64,000 bases of DNA from Oryzias latipes (lineage: Eukaryota; Chordata; Actinopteri; Beloniformes; Adrianichthyidae): positions 18,947,933 through 19,011,932 of the forward strand of contig NC_019871.2 of assembly GCF_002234675.1 (NCBI RefSeq). The letters run 5' to 3'. The translations under genes and the position numbers were made by a program. Below the pieces are notes generated by a model, which had not been told where the DNA came from, ran no database searches, and saw only the letters and a program-made list of their open reading frames with translations. Within the stretch, counting starts at the first letter, position 1; each line of letters opens with the position of its first letter. Below are positions 12,484-27,400 of the stretch, piece after piece.

Positions 12484-15400
12484 TCAGTGTCTTCTGTTTC
12501 TTCCCTTCTCTGGTGCTTTCTTCGTTATCAGACCAGCTTCTTTGTCATCTGTGAGGAAGAGATCAGTCTATTGTCAACGTTGACTAATGTCTCAACACCA
12601 GGAAGCTCATTAAAGCTTCAGTTTAGTGAAACTGTGGCCATGTCCGAATTACTTCACTACTCACTACATAGTGAACTATATAATGCGTTTGCCATTTTGT
12701 AGAGCTGTCCGAAACTACAATCCCAAAATCGAGCGCCCTAGAAGTTTCCAAGAACTCTCTGCGAAAAACCAGTGTGCATCGATGCTCACTACATTGGCAA
12801 ATATGGGCTACAATGCATAGCATTAGAACAATTTTTGCAAAGCTTATTTAAATATCAGTTCGATTTTCACTTTATGAAATTGATGATCGCCATTTGACCA
12901 AAAAAAAAAAAGTTTTGAGCATGGTGTTTGAATTGCTTTTAAAATCCAGGGCATTACATAGTTCCGCACTATATAGTTTTTCAGTAGTTGGGGATTAGGG
13001 TGGGAATTTGGACACAGCCTGTGAGCTCTAATTTGACCACAGATATGTTCTCAGGCTGAAACATCTCAAATTTGTTGGTATTGCTTCTGTTTTTCTACTG
13101 TGACTTCTGTAACACCAGGCTGCTTTAGACAGTTAGGCTGGATTTTTTCTCTCTCCCGATTTATGTTTTCTTCATCTCCAAACACTCTATTGTTGATTAA
13201 CTTTGATCAAGTCACATGTTGTGGCTTGGCGTCTGCGTTGCTCACCTGCACATTTAGGGCAGCAAGAACCATCGGTGCGCGTGATGTTGGAGCAGCTCAG
13301 TATGGGACACTGTTTCCGCTGACACTTGGGGACACCATGCTGCAGGAATGGGGAAAAAAAAGAAAAGAAATTATGCCAACAGACGGAGCCATTAAAGCTA
13401 ATATCAATTGTTGGACGCTTATTACTGAAGAAATCATCAAATCAACAGAAAAACGTGTTGGAAAACACTGCGGGGCAGCAACAGCTCAATCATCAGGAGG
13501 GTTTTTCCACCACAGTTGGATGGTAATCAGAATCCTAAATGGAGGCTTTGCAGCTTAAGCCAGAAACTGCCATGGAAAACAGCTTCAATGAAAACATTTT
13601 ATCTTAAAGTGCGCTCAAAAATCATTTAGGTTAATATTATAACTACCAGCTATGCTTCGGAATATTTTCAACATCTTTACTTTTCACAAAACTTACGTCA
13701 CACCAGCAGTTGATGCACCTTATCTCGCCCACTAGCGGCACCCAGGGGTGCCAGCTGTCACTGTTCTGGTAATAATTCTTCCCGAATTTGCACTTGCGCG
13801 GGCCGTCGCCCTGCATCATGTCCCCATGCTGCAGGCCTGCAGGTGTCCTCTCCTCCTCCGGACACTCCTTACAGCAATCAGAGGGGCTACGCCTCACCGG
13901 GTGGCTGCAAGTCAATACTGGACAGGTCAGCTTCTCACAGTGGACCTCCCCTGTAGAACCCTGAGGATTAAAGATAACAGAATGCTTAAAGGTTTACTAT
14001 GGAAAAAAAGTTTTAGCGTCTTTGTGTTTCCAGTTTAGCCTTAATCATCCATTAGGATTTTAGATGGTTCTTTACCTTGCATGTGCATACAGCACATTTA
14101 ATGTAGCCAAAAGGAGGAACAAAGGGATGCCAGGTGGTTCCTGGAGCATGCATCGTTTGGTCTCCTTCAAAGTAACAACCTAACAAACAGGGAAGACAAG
14201 ATTTAAGAGGTCAGTCTGTGTGCAAAAATTCTGGGTGATAATGCATTATAAAAGAGAAATGTCAAACAAAACACAAAACAGCCGTAATAAATAAATCTAT
14301 TTAACTAAGAAGCTACCTTCAGGGTGTTCTTCCACCTTCTTTAAGGCCTTCATGTCTTTAGGCTCCTTCCTATCTGTCAAAAAGAAAAACAGAAAGACTT
14401 GAGTGATGAATGCGACACATTTAAATGTACTGTGTCTGAATGTCCTCCAAAAGGAAGGATCAGAGGGAAGATGTGCAGCTATCAAATGTGCAGCTAACAG
14501 ATGTACTGGTAATAAGTTCCCTACTGGAGGGAAATGTCTGAGGAGGAATGCAGATGTTATGTAAAAATTTAGTTCACCGTTTGTTTGGCTGAAGGACAAA
14601 CAGCTATCATTCAGGTCAACTCAATCGAGGGCTTGACTCTTACAGTCAGAACAACAGAAGCAAACCGAAATCTGTCAAACTTGTCCACATTTGACCCATC
14701 CTCTGAGGTGAGCCACATTCTCACTCAGCAAGATGGTTTGAACCTCCAATGAAGGTCTCCATGCTGACTGAAAAGTCAGGAGATCCTCAGTGGGTCTGAA
14801 AGAACATTTGACCTCCATCTGCTGCAGTTTACTTAGGAACCATAGTGACTCTAACCACAGTTTGACAGTAAGCTGCAGGGAAATACTGTTGATGTTTGGT
14901 TTAAAACAAATAAAAATCAACTTATAATAGTAATGATGTTGAAATTACATTGTCTTTTGGGATTTTGATATTGTTATTTAATATTTTACTTTGTTGTTTA
15001 ATTTTAGAATTTTATTCAAATAAAAAATAAACTAAAACTAATTTTAAATCAAAGCAAAAGTTATAGTAAGTGGCTATTTTCCTACCATCACAGACTGGGC
15101 AGCATTTGTCCTCCGGCTGAATGGTTCTGGAACAAGTCTGCACTGGACAGATGACCGGGTCACAGATCACTGTCCGCTTCTACAGGAAGACACAACAAAA
15201 CGACAAATCATGAGTGGTCAAAGTGGTTTTCAAAGAGGAGACATCATTTTCACTTCCTGTGAGTTTGGAGACATTTAGCTCTCCGCGAGACAAGCATGTG
15301 TTATTGCATCGTGATCGGCGCCTTGTCTTTACCTGGCAGCTGCAGGAAAAACACGGGTCATAGTTGGGGGTCCAGTTGGAACCGTGAGCATGGTACTGGT

Positions 15401-18400
15401 TCTCAAAAAAGCAGGTGTGGGGGTCTTTCTTTATCTCCTCAGGGTCCTTCACAAAGAAGTCCCCGAACTCGGCCTCCTCCCCATCTCCTCCAACACCAAA
15501 CTTGCAGCTGTTCGGGACATGAACCTCAAGAATGGAACAAAAAGAAAAGTTTAGAGACAAAAGCTGTCACAAAGGTTTTGTGGTACATGTTGAATTGACA
15601 GCAGGGTTCATGTTTCCTTTTGTGTGTTTTTTTTTATCAGAATCAGTGTAAAGTTGTCGTGAAGGTTTTGCATTTGGCTTTGCTTTACATACTCTTCCTC
15701 GTATTTCTCCTTGAGGGTTCATCTTAGTGATGACTTGGATGAAGGCTGTTCCTTGGTCCAGATGTTGCAGCAGTTCAGCGCTGATGTCCTTTAAAACTCC
15801 TTGAGCCTGAGGAGTCAATGTAGAATCTTTTGTGTTTCTGTGTTGAGTCTGAACTTATCGTGGTCATCAAACAGGGAACCTACCTGGGAGCCAAAGAAAC
15901 CTGTCAGCAGCCTCTTGTGTGAAGAGCCGCTGTCCTCCAAATCTCTAATCTCAGCCAGTCCATGGAGGTGGGCGTTCACTGTGCTGTCATCGGTCTTACT
16001 GAGACCTGCAACTATTATTTCATAGTGCAAATGGCACTGTTTGTCTACCGACACCCAGGCGTGGCCAGAGGCTCCGGTTCTCACAGGAGGGGACACAAAG
16101 TATCCAGCCAGAGGGGTGGGGAGCTCTGAAGGAGACAAAAAAACATATTCAAAGGTGTTTAAACTCATGCAGAAGAAATCTGACATGAAGCAGAGTGACG
16201 GCACTACAAACCGTATCTGGGCACATCCAGACCGCTGTATGGCAGTGCCTTGATCTGCCCACGGAGCTCCCCCTCCTGGTAATGTGCCGTGGCCACATTG
16301 ATGAAGAGCTCGTTCTGCAGCAGCATGTGGATGTATCGAGCCTCCATGGGACTCCAACTGCCCTCTGCCTGACCAGAGGATTTACTGTACTCTGGGGTCA
16401 AATCGTAAAGGATGGAGCGCTTGTTTCTGCGCCGGGGCTTCAGCTCAATGGTGAGGCCCAAGACCTCGCTGCTAAGACCCGCCACCTGGACCTGAGGAAC
16501 AGAATGACATACTGAAGACTGTTTAACCCCCTAAAACCCAAGCTAATACTTGAGCTAACCCTTTACACACATAGTCACAGGGCTCCAGTTAAGAAGAATT
16601 AACTACTGCAGCTATTTAACCCAAAATGTGATGTCCATGCATGTGGATGTCAGGTCTTAAGAAGTTAAGCTGAAGTTAAGGCTGAGTAAATCCATGGATG
16701 GGTTTCATCATTTCATTGTGATCAAACTTAGGTCTAAAAATAGAAATTTGAAAGGATAAAATAAAGATATTTAGGAGTTTAAAAATTATAGTTCAATAAA
16801 ATGGAAAAACTTTGGGAAAAGCAGCCTATTTATGGTAGTCTGGTCCTTTTTGATAATTTTGTAGCTTTACAGTTCATTTCAGAGGAATTTCCTCTCTGAT
16901 CTTGAGTGAAACTGTTCAATAAACATTAACAGATCAACACAGCACGCTGTAAAAAACAAATTAAACCTAATTAAATACAAAAATCACCAGCAAACATAAA
17001 TTCTGTGAAACAAGTGTCCAAAAAAAGCCTCATGTTTATCATAACAGTCATTTTTTCTTTGGAAATAAAAAAAAATCCTCTTCTTATTGTTCTGTATGTG
17101 TTATCATGCATTCGACTCGGATCAATCACTGCTTACTGATAACGTCTGGCTCCAACATTTCGGCGTCGGAATCGCGGACAAATGGCAATTGAATTGACTT
17201 ATTTTGGCTGGAGCCAAAAGTGTGGCATTTTCCACACTATTGGGAGCATCGGATTATGAGGTGCACCATATATAAATGGTTTATATTTGAAATTATGTAT
17301 AAGTGTTTGTGGATTTACAACACCTGCAACTCCCAATCTTGTTTGCAACACATAAAAAAAGACTGATGCCACTAAAACAAACATTTGTGAATACACTAAC
17401 TCCTTACTCTGTTGGTAACACAAAAGGAAAAAAATCTGACACAACAAATATTTTGACAGCGCACTGTGTACCTCTCAAAAATTGTTTAACCCCTGTCCTA
17501 TCTTGTGTACATCTAGAATGAATCCATGTATAAGGTGCTATGGAACATAAGGTGCACTGTCGTTTTTTGAAAAAAAAAAAAAGGCTTAAAAGGCTTTTAA
17601 GCGTGTCTTACAGTGGCGAAAATAAGGTAAGCCATTTTCAGATGTGATGTCACATTCACTCGTTCCAGGTTCCAAATTCAGTCAGTTATCTGCTCTGACA
17701 GATCTAGTAGACCTGCTGACCTTATAGTCCAGCGTTCCGTTACTGTGGAGGTTAAAGATGGCAGATCCCACACCTCCCGTCTTCCCTGGTGTCAATGTGT
17801 CTCCGCTGGACATCACACTCTGAATAGCTGAGACAAAAGCAGGTTAAGGTCAGAAGCGTGCCCCTCTCTGTTATGATGATGGGGCAGCTCCAGCATGAGG
17901 CAAAGACCGTCTTCAAGACATCATCTCCTCAGGTTTATACCTGCAGACTTTTGGGCACAACAATATAAAACTCTCCAAGAGAAAGCTTAAAGATGAGCTA
18001 ACCCTTTATGAACGGGGAAACCTCAAGGAGGATTGAGATGAGGGGATTGGGGGGGGGGGGGGGGGGGGTAACAGTGGGGGGAGAAGGAAAAATGCAGGAT
18101 AAAGAAAAGAACTTTGAAAACGTGAAAAGGAACAATGCCAAAACTACACGATGAGAGGAACACATGATGGGATTGAGTTGTGTGCTGGGCTCAGATTCTT
18201 TACACATGACGTCGAGCTGTTAATCACCGCTCTGGAAGAGCGGCGAAGAGTCGCGACCAGCACGCTGTGACCCTGACCAGACCCGTGTGTGAGACTTTGC
18301 AAATGTTTTGCACACCTGCATTGCTGTGCAGGTTTAAACTGACAGCAAGAATATCTAAGAGACAGGCTGATCTCCTGTTAGAAGATCGTGTGTCTTCATG

Positions 18401-21400
18401 TTTTCAGACCCGAATGACCACAGCATTCCTCTGCTGTCCGTGTTTGAGTCATAAATGGAGTCCATAAACATGACAAGACAGAATAGAGACAGAAAGTCAG
18501 AGTATTTACAGATCAGAAGGACAACCCCCCCCCCCACACACACACACACACAGAAACATAAGCCAACACGGACACAAACCACATCCTCAGGAGCCTCAGA
18601 AGTTTCAGGCTTTTAAATTTTATGAAGAAGATCTCCAGAAACACTTACTGTCACAGGACTTTCTGCTGGTGATGAATCCGGAGATCCGCCGGGGGTCTTG
18701 ACCCTGAGTTTCTATGGTTATCTCCAGCTGACCTCGATATAACAATAACAGTTCCCGGCTGGTTAAGTTGGTCAGTACTTCTGCAAAGTCTGGATCCTGC
18801 AGAAGAATTTGACATTAGAAAAACGTTCTCCATAAAAAAAAGCCTTCCTAATGCCAAGGATGAAAACTTGTCTTCAGAAAGTCTGAGCTTGTATTGGTGC
18901 AACACTGACCGACAAAACAACCTCTTAAAATTAAAGACAGATGAGAGTTTTCTGTTTTGAGTTTGTTCAAAGCAAAGAGAATCAGCACTAAACAAAGATG
19001 ACGGCAAGACAAGAGCGTTCAAGACAAACATTTATATTACGTAAGGACACTGAGATGGCCAAATTGTACCTCCAGGCGGGAATTGAGCTGCGTTCACAGA
19101 TGTAACTCATGAACTTTGATTTGAAGCAGACGGATCGGAGCGGACTTCGAGGACGACTGAGTTATTGGGACAGACGGATGAGGGTGTTAAAGAAATGTAG
19201 CTTTTATGACTGCAGGCCTGAGTTCAACATAAATATACATGAAGCAGAAACTCACAGCAGCCAAAACAGCACACTGGGAGGGGCTTCTCGTATTTGGCGA
19301 AGAAAATGAGACTCGGAAACGAGGGAGAAATAGAACCACGGAGCCCAACGAGGAGCATCAGGCCTTTAGGTCTCGGCAGAATTAGAAACAGATCCACCTT
19401 TCATCAACCCCCCCCCAAATCTGAGAATACAGACCACTAACCATTGACATGTGTGTGTAAGCAGTGCATCCCCCTCCTCGTGTTATCCCCCCCCCCCCCC
19501 CCCCGCCCCGCCCCCTGACAAAGTTCTGCCCCACACTATTCTTTGTCTCTTTCACTGTTTCTTGTCGTGTCTGAGGATGGTTAGCCAGGGTCAGAGGAAT
19601 GACGGAAAACCAAGATGTGGCAACTAATCCACATCAGTTCCCATGAGCCCATGAGTGTGTGTGTGTGGGGGTTTGTGTGTGTGTGTGTGGTGGTGGTGGT
19701 GGTGGGGGGGGGTGACTGTGCTTAGTCAAAAACCCCAAAAAGTAAACTCTAAGAAAATGAGTTGGCAATAGATTCCTGAATATTTCTGTCCTGCAGCAGT
19801 CCTGGACTGAAGGAGCAGATTGTTTACACAATATTACTTTCTTACTGCGTCGATGAGTGAAAATTTCACCCCCGTCACATACTCAAAAACTTGCCAAAAT
19901 TTGCACACACCTTGTATCCGGTGAAAATGAATTTTTTACATAATTGACGACCACCCCCAAAATGATGATATCACAGTGGGAGAAACTTTTTTAAAAAAAT
20001 GAATGGGATCCAAAATCTCATATGGGGTTACAAAAAATATATTTTTGATTTTATTTAACTGTTTTTTTTAATATCATCAAAAATTGGATTTTACTATTTT
20101 GTCTGCAGCTCTCTACATGCGTGTTGTCACTCACATGGGAGGTGATATTGGCCCTGATCTCTCTCAGGACGCGCTGGCGGTGGACCAGCTGGACCCGGAT
20201 GGGCACCATCACAGGCTCTGGGAACAAACAGAGAAGAAATTATGACTTTTTTCAGGCTTTGCTTTAAACATTTGTCTAAAAAAATACCATCAATCCAAGG
20301 TTTTTGCTTAACTTGAATCAAGGCTTTATTATGAAGTAAGTGGGTCAGAACTTAGCTGTTAAGATGCAGGCGGACAAATGTGGTAACGTTTAGTAAACAT
20401 TCAAAATGTCATTATTTTTGATGTTTTGCTGTTGCTGCTCTGCTTTAGTTTTGATGTGGTGAAAATCCATCTGCTCCAGATGCAGCGCTGCATCAATTCT
20501 TTGTAATATTTCCAATGAATGTCAAAAGTGTTTCCATGTCAGGAGTTCACCAGCAGATTCTGGATTACTTCTTCTTCTTCACAAACTTTCTTTACATGAG
20601 ATGAAAAATGGAAATTTGTGAATCCTCCTGGAGCATCTGATTTTAAAAGTGACCTCTGAAAAAGGTTAGAGTGTAGAGCCCTGACCTGCAGCATCTCTAT
20701 CAAAAACTTCTCCTCTCAGTGTGTCCTCCTCTTCCTCTCACCTTTGTGCTTGATGAGACCCTGCATGATGAGGATGAAGTGGAGGTTGTTCTCGCTGTCA
20801 CTTAAGGTCAACATGGCGATTCCTCCCATTCCAGAGTTCTCCTTCTCTGATGTCAGGATTGAACTGACCGTCTCTGCACAGTCCGAGAGCAGATCATCAG
20901 AAAGTCTGTCTTTTTTCCAAAGAAAACCCACACTTTTACACTGCATGAATCCACGGCACAAACTCACCAGCGAACAGCGCCCTGTGTTTGATGACCTTCC
21001 CCTCCAGTTCTCCCCCTCTACTCCCAGACGTGGCCATGCTGATGCGCATTTGTTCGGACTGCAGCTGTCTCAGGAGAGGCTTGGCCACGTTCTTCCACAC
21101 TCCACAGATCTACAGAAGAACACACATGCAGGTACTGTTTGGTGCTTTTGTGGTCCTGCTGAGAACATTTACCCACAAAAAAAATGTTTTTGGATTTTTC
21201 AGCTTCTCAAATCAAATCAAATCAAATCAAACCACATGAAAACATCAAATCTGCTCTCAAGTTTTGGCTGCAAGGCTTGAACTCAAAACCGCGACTCCTT
21301 CAGACTCGGGAGAGGAAATGTGGCTGTTTGCCCGCACCTCATAACTTTGGCTTCATGGGTAATCTCTATTCTAATTAGCAATGCTCTCTGTCTCCCTGCA

Positions 21401-24400
21401 AGGCCATGATGTCACATGTGAAAAATTCTCCTTCCTTCCAATGTTCTGCTCAGCAACCCCCCCCCCCCCCCCCCCCCCCCCCCCATCTTCCTTTCAGTGT
21501 TTTCTCTGCAGTCCTGCTCTACTCGATGCTAACATCTATCAAAAAACAACCAAAAGCCAGTTTCAGGGGCTGCAGCCGCCCTGAGCACAGGTCAGAAACG
21601 AAGTGCAGAGACACCAGTGAACATCAGTCCATAAAACATCTGTGGATCCATCAGTTCACTGATTTTTGCAGGTGATGTTTGAGAGGTCTTAGCCCTACAG
21701 CTGAAGACTGAAATCAGACGCTTATTTAGCCAGCAGGCGAGTGACTCATAATAACTCATAATAACTGCAATCAGACTGACTTTACAATGTTTAGAATTGG
21801 GCAACAAAGAGGAAGAGAAGTTTCCCTGTGTTTATGTGTGTGTGTTTTTATTTACTGTTACATAGTGAGTTATGAGTTCTGGTTTCTCTGACTTCTAGAA
21901 CTCACACATGTTCAACCAGAAGATGAGATGGTTCTTCTTACCATGTCTGACGGCTCTTTGGGGATTTTATATTCAAATGCAGTGGTCCCATCGGAGTCCA
22001 TGAAGACCACCTTAGTGGGGCGGCTCATTCTGCAAAAGACAGAGTCAGAGATGCAAACATAATTCAAGTTACAGTTAGTAGCACCCATGATTAACTCAGT
22101 TTGGCAAAAAGATTAACATTAGTATTATTTACACAGAAAAAAATAGTGTCGTTGAACAAAACTAAAAAGTATTTGTTTTCATTCATGTGTTTTAATAGAG
22201 CTTTTTTCCTTTTTTTAAGAAAACTTTTAGGCTTTCTTGCCAGCAGAACTCATCATTTCAATGTCTAAAACCAACTCAGTAGCCTTGTGGTAGAGTGTCC
22301 ACCCTGAGACTGGTTTAAATCTACAGTCGAGTCATACCAAAGACTCCAAAAAGGGTACCCAGTATCTCCCTGACATTCAGCATTAAGGGGTTGGATTGGG
22401 GGATTAAACCACCAAAATGGTTCCTGAGCGTTGCTGTTTCTGAAGTTCACCACGCCCCCAGGGGATGGGTCAAATGCAGAGAACAGACTTCATACAAGTA
22501 TGTGACAGCTAATGGAACTTTTTAAGTCACATCTACTCAAAATCTTTAATTTTCATGTTTGGAGCTTTAACACCCACTCTCAATGGGTCTTTGTTGTAGC
22601 TGGAGCTGACATAGCCTCCTGACTACCAGCAATGCAAATGTTTGAGGTGTACAAGACATCTCTAAACCTGAATATCTCATAAGTACTGCATCCTACTGAA
22701 TGAACTCCTTCTGGTATCTACAGAGGACATTTGGGGCTTTTAAGTGATGCCAAATATGTAGGGGTGGGGCTCTGGCAATTGTAGTTTTGGTGGATTTAAA
22801 AAACTAGCTAAATAAAATGTTATTTCTTCGGTAGTCAGGAGAATATTATGCATCTGCAGTTTACTGCCACATCCTTTAGTAACAGGGACTTAGTTAGCTG
22901 AAAATGTCTGGTATGGAGCTCTCAGTCACCGATCAATCATGTTAATTCAAAAAATCTGAATAAATAGAAAAATAGAAACTTACCTCTCATATGTGATGGA
23001 GAAGGTCAAGCTGGTCCTGGTCAGAGTTAAGCGAACTCTGGCAACTCCGCTTGAGCTGGGCAGCCATGAGTTGGTCACTCCTGTCAACAACGCTACAAAA
23101 TCTGCAGAGGAAGAACAGGAAGAGTCCTGAACATCAATGATAGGTGGACAAACCCTTTCCGTGAGCAGCAGGGTTCATCCACATGAGTGTCGCATACCGG
23201 TCCGGCTCTCTCCTGGGTTTGTGTCTTCAGAGCTCTGATAAGACCTGTCGTTGTAGGATTTGTGGAGATCATCGTCTTTGCTCTTCTCATTCAAGAACTC
23301 AAAGCCATCAAGGAGAGGGTCGCTTTGTTTCTTGGTATCTAGATCCAGAAAAAAAAATACTATTATTCTATGCAGTTCTATACAATCAATCTAAAACACA
23401 AGATTATAGAAGATTAAATGATAAAACCACACGAGATGCAGCAAGAGTTTGTCAATGGTACAACATCACAGATCATGAATTCCCAGAGGAGTAAACCTGC
23501 TTACATTTCCACCATTCGTGTGTTTGTGTGTGTGTGTGTTTGACCCAACATAATCAATGTGAAGAATCATTGTGTTCTCGAGTGCTCAACAAATATTTGT
23601 GCTTAATGAGCTGTGGCAAAATCAGCAATGGACAAAGATGGAGGTTATATGTCCAACAGTTAGGCTGCGTCCTTCAGTCACACTTCATCTAATGTGGTCA
23701 GAAGTCTTTTGATGGGCCAGAAGATAGAAAAGTTCCACTGAGGTTCAAACTGCAAACATTTCAAAAGTCAGGTCTGGATGGAGAGTTTCTCTATCGGACT
23801 CTGCAGAGCTGGAAATGGAGGTTAATGTGCTGCTCTTCCAGATAGAAGTCCAGAAAAGACATTTATCACAAACACGTCTTTGCTCTGCTACTTTGTCGTT
23901 CTCACTGCCGACGCTGCTGAGGAGCCTGAGGAGGTCTGCGATTTTTACAAAGACCTGCTGTTCCTTCTGAATTGCTGTGTTCTGATGTAATATGTGGACT
24001 TACTGCTCACAGAAACTCAAATACACACCTGCAGAGGAATCATTCAGCTAATTAGAGCTCCCCTGACTTCTTCTGGAGTAAGAACATCACACACTGGGTT
24101 TTTAATTTAGGTAAACTAAGTAAGCATTTTCTGAGGAGATTGTTAGGAAGATCTGCTTCCTTTCTTTGCCTCCTAAAAATAAAGAAACATGTCTCCATTC
24201 TTCTAGAAACTCCCGACTCCTGTTCTCCATTCTGGACCTCTTAAGGTCTGGTCTGTGTCACTCTTACCTCTTAGTTCTGAACCATCAGCTGCTCCAATGC
24301 AGGAAAAACCGCTACACACCTTTTTATTTATGGCACTTAGAAAAACACACTAGGCGCAGCGCTGCTAAAGCTGAGACGAACACACACTCTCAAGCTTTTC

Positions 24401-27400
24401 ATAAACACAAACACACATATGCTGACACCAAAAACACAGACAAACAAGCTCAAGCTTTTCCTTCACACAAGCTGACACACCAACAGACATTCAAACACAA
24501 ACATAAACACACACACAAGTATTCACATTAATATGTGGAGACATACACAACACATGCAGGCATATAAGAACACAAATATACACACACTCAAGCATGCACT
24601 CACAAACACATGCATAAACATGAACACACACATACTTGAATACAAGCACAGAAAAACAATGTGCATTCACACACACACACACCCAAATGCCCACATAGAC
24701 ACACAAACTAGCAAAGACACACACACAATCACACGACCCACATATTGACAAACACATGCAGACACACAAACAGACACACACACTGACAAACAGAGACTCA
24801 AACGCACATGTGCATTCACACACACACAGGAATCCACACATTTACACACACACACCAACCCCCCCCCGCCACACACACAGTCTCTGCAGTTCTTTATTTT
24901 TTCTTTCCATTCCATCAGACAGAAAAACCTCCAACCTGTGTGTAACGGAACGCAGAATGAAGACACACCCTGAGTGTGATCATGAGTAGGGGAGCTCTGA
25001 CTGACACACTTTTTTAACAGCTGGTGTTGGTGGGTGTTTGTATATATGTGGTTGGGTTTTATTTTTTACATTTAATTTTAAAAATAAATAACCACTTCTT
25101 GCAGCTTCACTGAAAATCCAATGACTGTTTCTCAAACTGAACAAAAAGTGAAAGAATTTAACAAAATAAAATACAGAATCAACAGATGAAAACGCTAAGC
25201 TGGAGGGTTTCATCTGCATTTGTGTTCTGCTTTAGTAAAAATTGAAAGTGAGGATTCAAACATGCCAGAACATTCCCTTCTGCACTCTGAAGTGTTGAAC
25301 AGACCGGAGCAGGAGGTGAAGGTTTGAGTCAGAGGATTACCTTTAGGGCAGCTCTTGCAGCAGTTCCCTGGCAGCAGGACGGGATCGTCACAGTCCAGGT
25401 CCGGACAGTCCTGCTTTATATTCTTGCAGTTGACCTTCCCAGACTTCTTTCCCCGACGATGTTTTTGCTGCCAGAGAAACACAGGAAGCAACAGAGTGCA
25501 GTAAGCCTAAGCAGGAAGCTGAGCCCGGCCGCTGAACGTATGTGAATCTATAAAAGACTTACGGGTTCGCAGTAGCACTGGATACAGTGCATGACGCCAA
25601 AAGGCTCCCCCAGATCCGGGTGCCACGTGTCTTCCAAAGAATAAGATCGACCTCCAAAGGAGCATTCTGCACATAAAGATGACAGACCAATAATTAAATC
25701 CTCCAACCAGTCGACCACTTTAATCATCCATTATAAAAACAGATAAAGCCTCCGGAGTAAAGGATTTATTGCAGAGGAAAAAGAGAAGATTCCCTTGGAA
25801 CATGTGGTTTGGGCTGAACTTCGGTTCCTACTTTTCAGGAGAACTCTGGGATTTTAATTAAGCATTAAATTGCACCACTTGATGACAAACTACACCAGCT
25901 GGACCATATGAAAACACACAAAAGCAGCACGGTTCACCGGCCGGACATGTTGGGGTTCACAGAAACACACTGGACGCCTCATGAGTCGTGGCACTCAGCC
26001 CCGCATCCTGTCGAACTTAAATGATCCAAGAGCAAAAGACGAGGAAGATGAGGAAACGTTCCCACAAGGAATGATCAGAGTCCCAGGAAAGAAGACGTTT
26101 TAGGTTTAATTAGCAGAGCTGTGTGAACCCGCGCTGCCATGTTTTCAAGGATCACGAGAGGATTAGCTCTGTGGCTGCAGTGCTAACTTGTTAGATCAAC
26201 AAAATGGCAGATAATATGTGCTTTTTAGCAAAGTAGTCAAAAAGTCAATAGATTTAAAAGAAGCTCTTTTTGTGTGAAAAACAGCAATTGTCATTTTCAT
26301 TATGTTTAATGCAACCATAGACATAAAACACTCAGGTCTGATCTGAAAGCTAAGGAGTTCTGTTACAGCAGATCAAAACAGCATTTAGTGCCATTATTAC
26401 TATACTGCAGGCATAATGAGTGTGTGCAGCAGTGAGGTCCTGCAGGACTATAACAGTTATTTCTGCCTGTAAGCTGTGCGTGGGACATAAACGGGGTTTG
26501 AAGGCCGGTCCCGCTCGCTGCTGCTGTCAGCCTGGTTCACATTAGGCCTTCATTAGAGCGGCTGCATGCCTTCAGCAGTTCAGCAACCGTCACAGGGAGC
26601 CAAGCTGAGCGCCGTCCGCTCCGCCTGCCACTTCTCCCTGCTGGAATGCATCATCTCGGAGGAGCCAGTGCGTGTAATGGAAATTCAATTGATTACAGTT
26701 TCCAGCGTTGAGCTGCACAGTGTGAGGCTGTGTTAAACAGGGAGTTCCCGCTGTTCTGAAGCGCGGGAACTGTTACCTTAAACCACAACAAGGGAAAGGA
26801 CTTTTACACATGAATCCCACCTGAAGGCCCTCGCTGATGCAGACGTTTACGGCTTTCTATAGCCAAAACATGCGCGCCCAGGAGCTTTTATAGAGAAAAT
26901 GTTCTGATCTGTGGGTCATTTTTTGCAGACTTGGGATTTTTGTTTCTGTCTCACAGGCTTTAGTTAGAAACAACCATCTGCCCCAGTTTTCATGTATAGA
27001 AACAAAATAAATTCATGACCATGCCCGTTTACAGGCTGCAATGAGACACCAACAGTCTCACAAAAGCAAGGAGAATTGTCTGCCAAATGCACAGGAGTGT
27101 GTGTTTGTGTGTGTGTGTGTGTGTGGGGGGGGGGTTCATTGGCCACCCCCTGACCCTCTCAGAGAACTGCGGTGAGTGAGAGCCCAACCAAGTCAATTTA
27201 GTCATCACTTTATGCAATACAGTTTGTTGGAAGGCCACACCCCTACCACTTGAAAGCGGGCTACACAAAATCTGTCATGCATTCTGAGCGTTTGGATGAG
27301 GCGGGCAGCAGGCTCCACCTACTTTTATTGAGGCATCTGATTGGTCAGTTAGTAAATTGAATAACTTGAACTACAGAAAAAAATATCACTAAAAAAAGAG

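Noticed and set aside
20744..21280. 178-codon plus-strand frame
   Set aside because: It lies antisense to two chrd exons and shows no domain; it is a shadow of coding sequence.
22270..22340. tRNA gene
   Set aside because: The A-box-like start is present, but the B box is mutated, no cloverleaf closes, and it continues into a SINE body.
24160..24990. Frames rich in H, T and C/V on both strands
   Set aside because: They are produced by the CA-rich degenerate microsatellite in a chrd intron.
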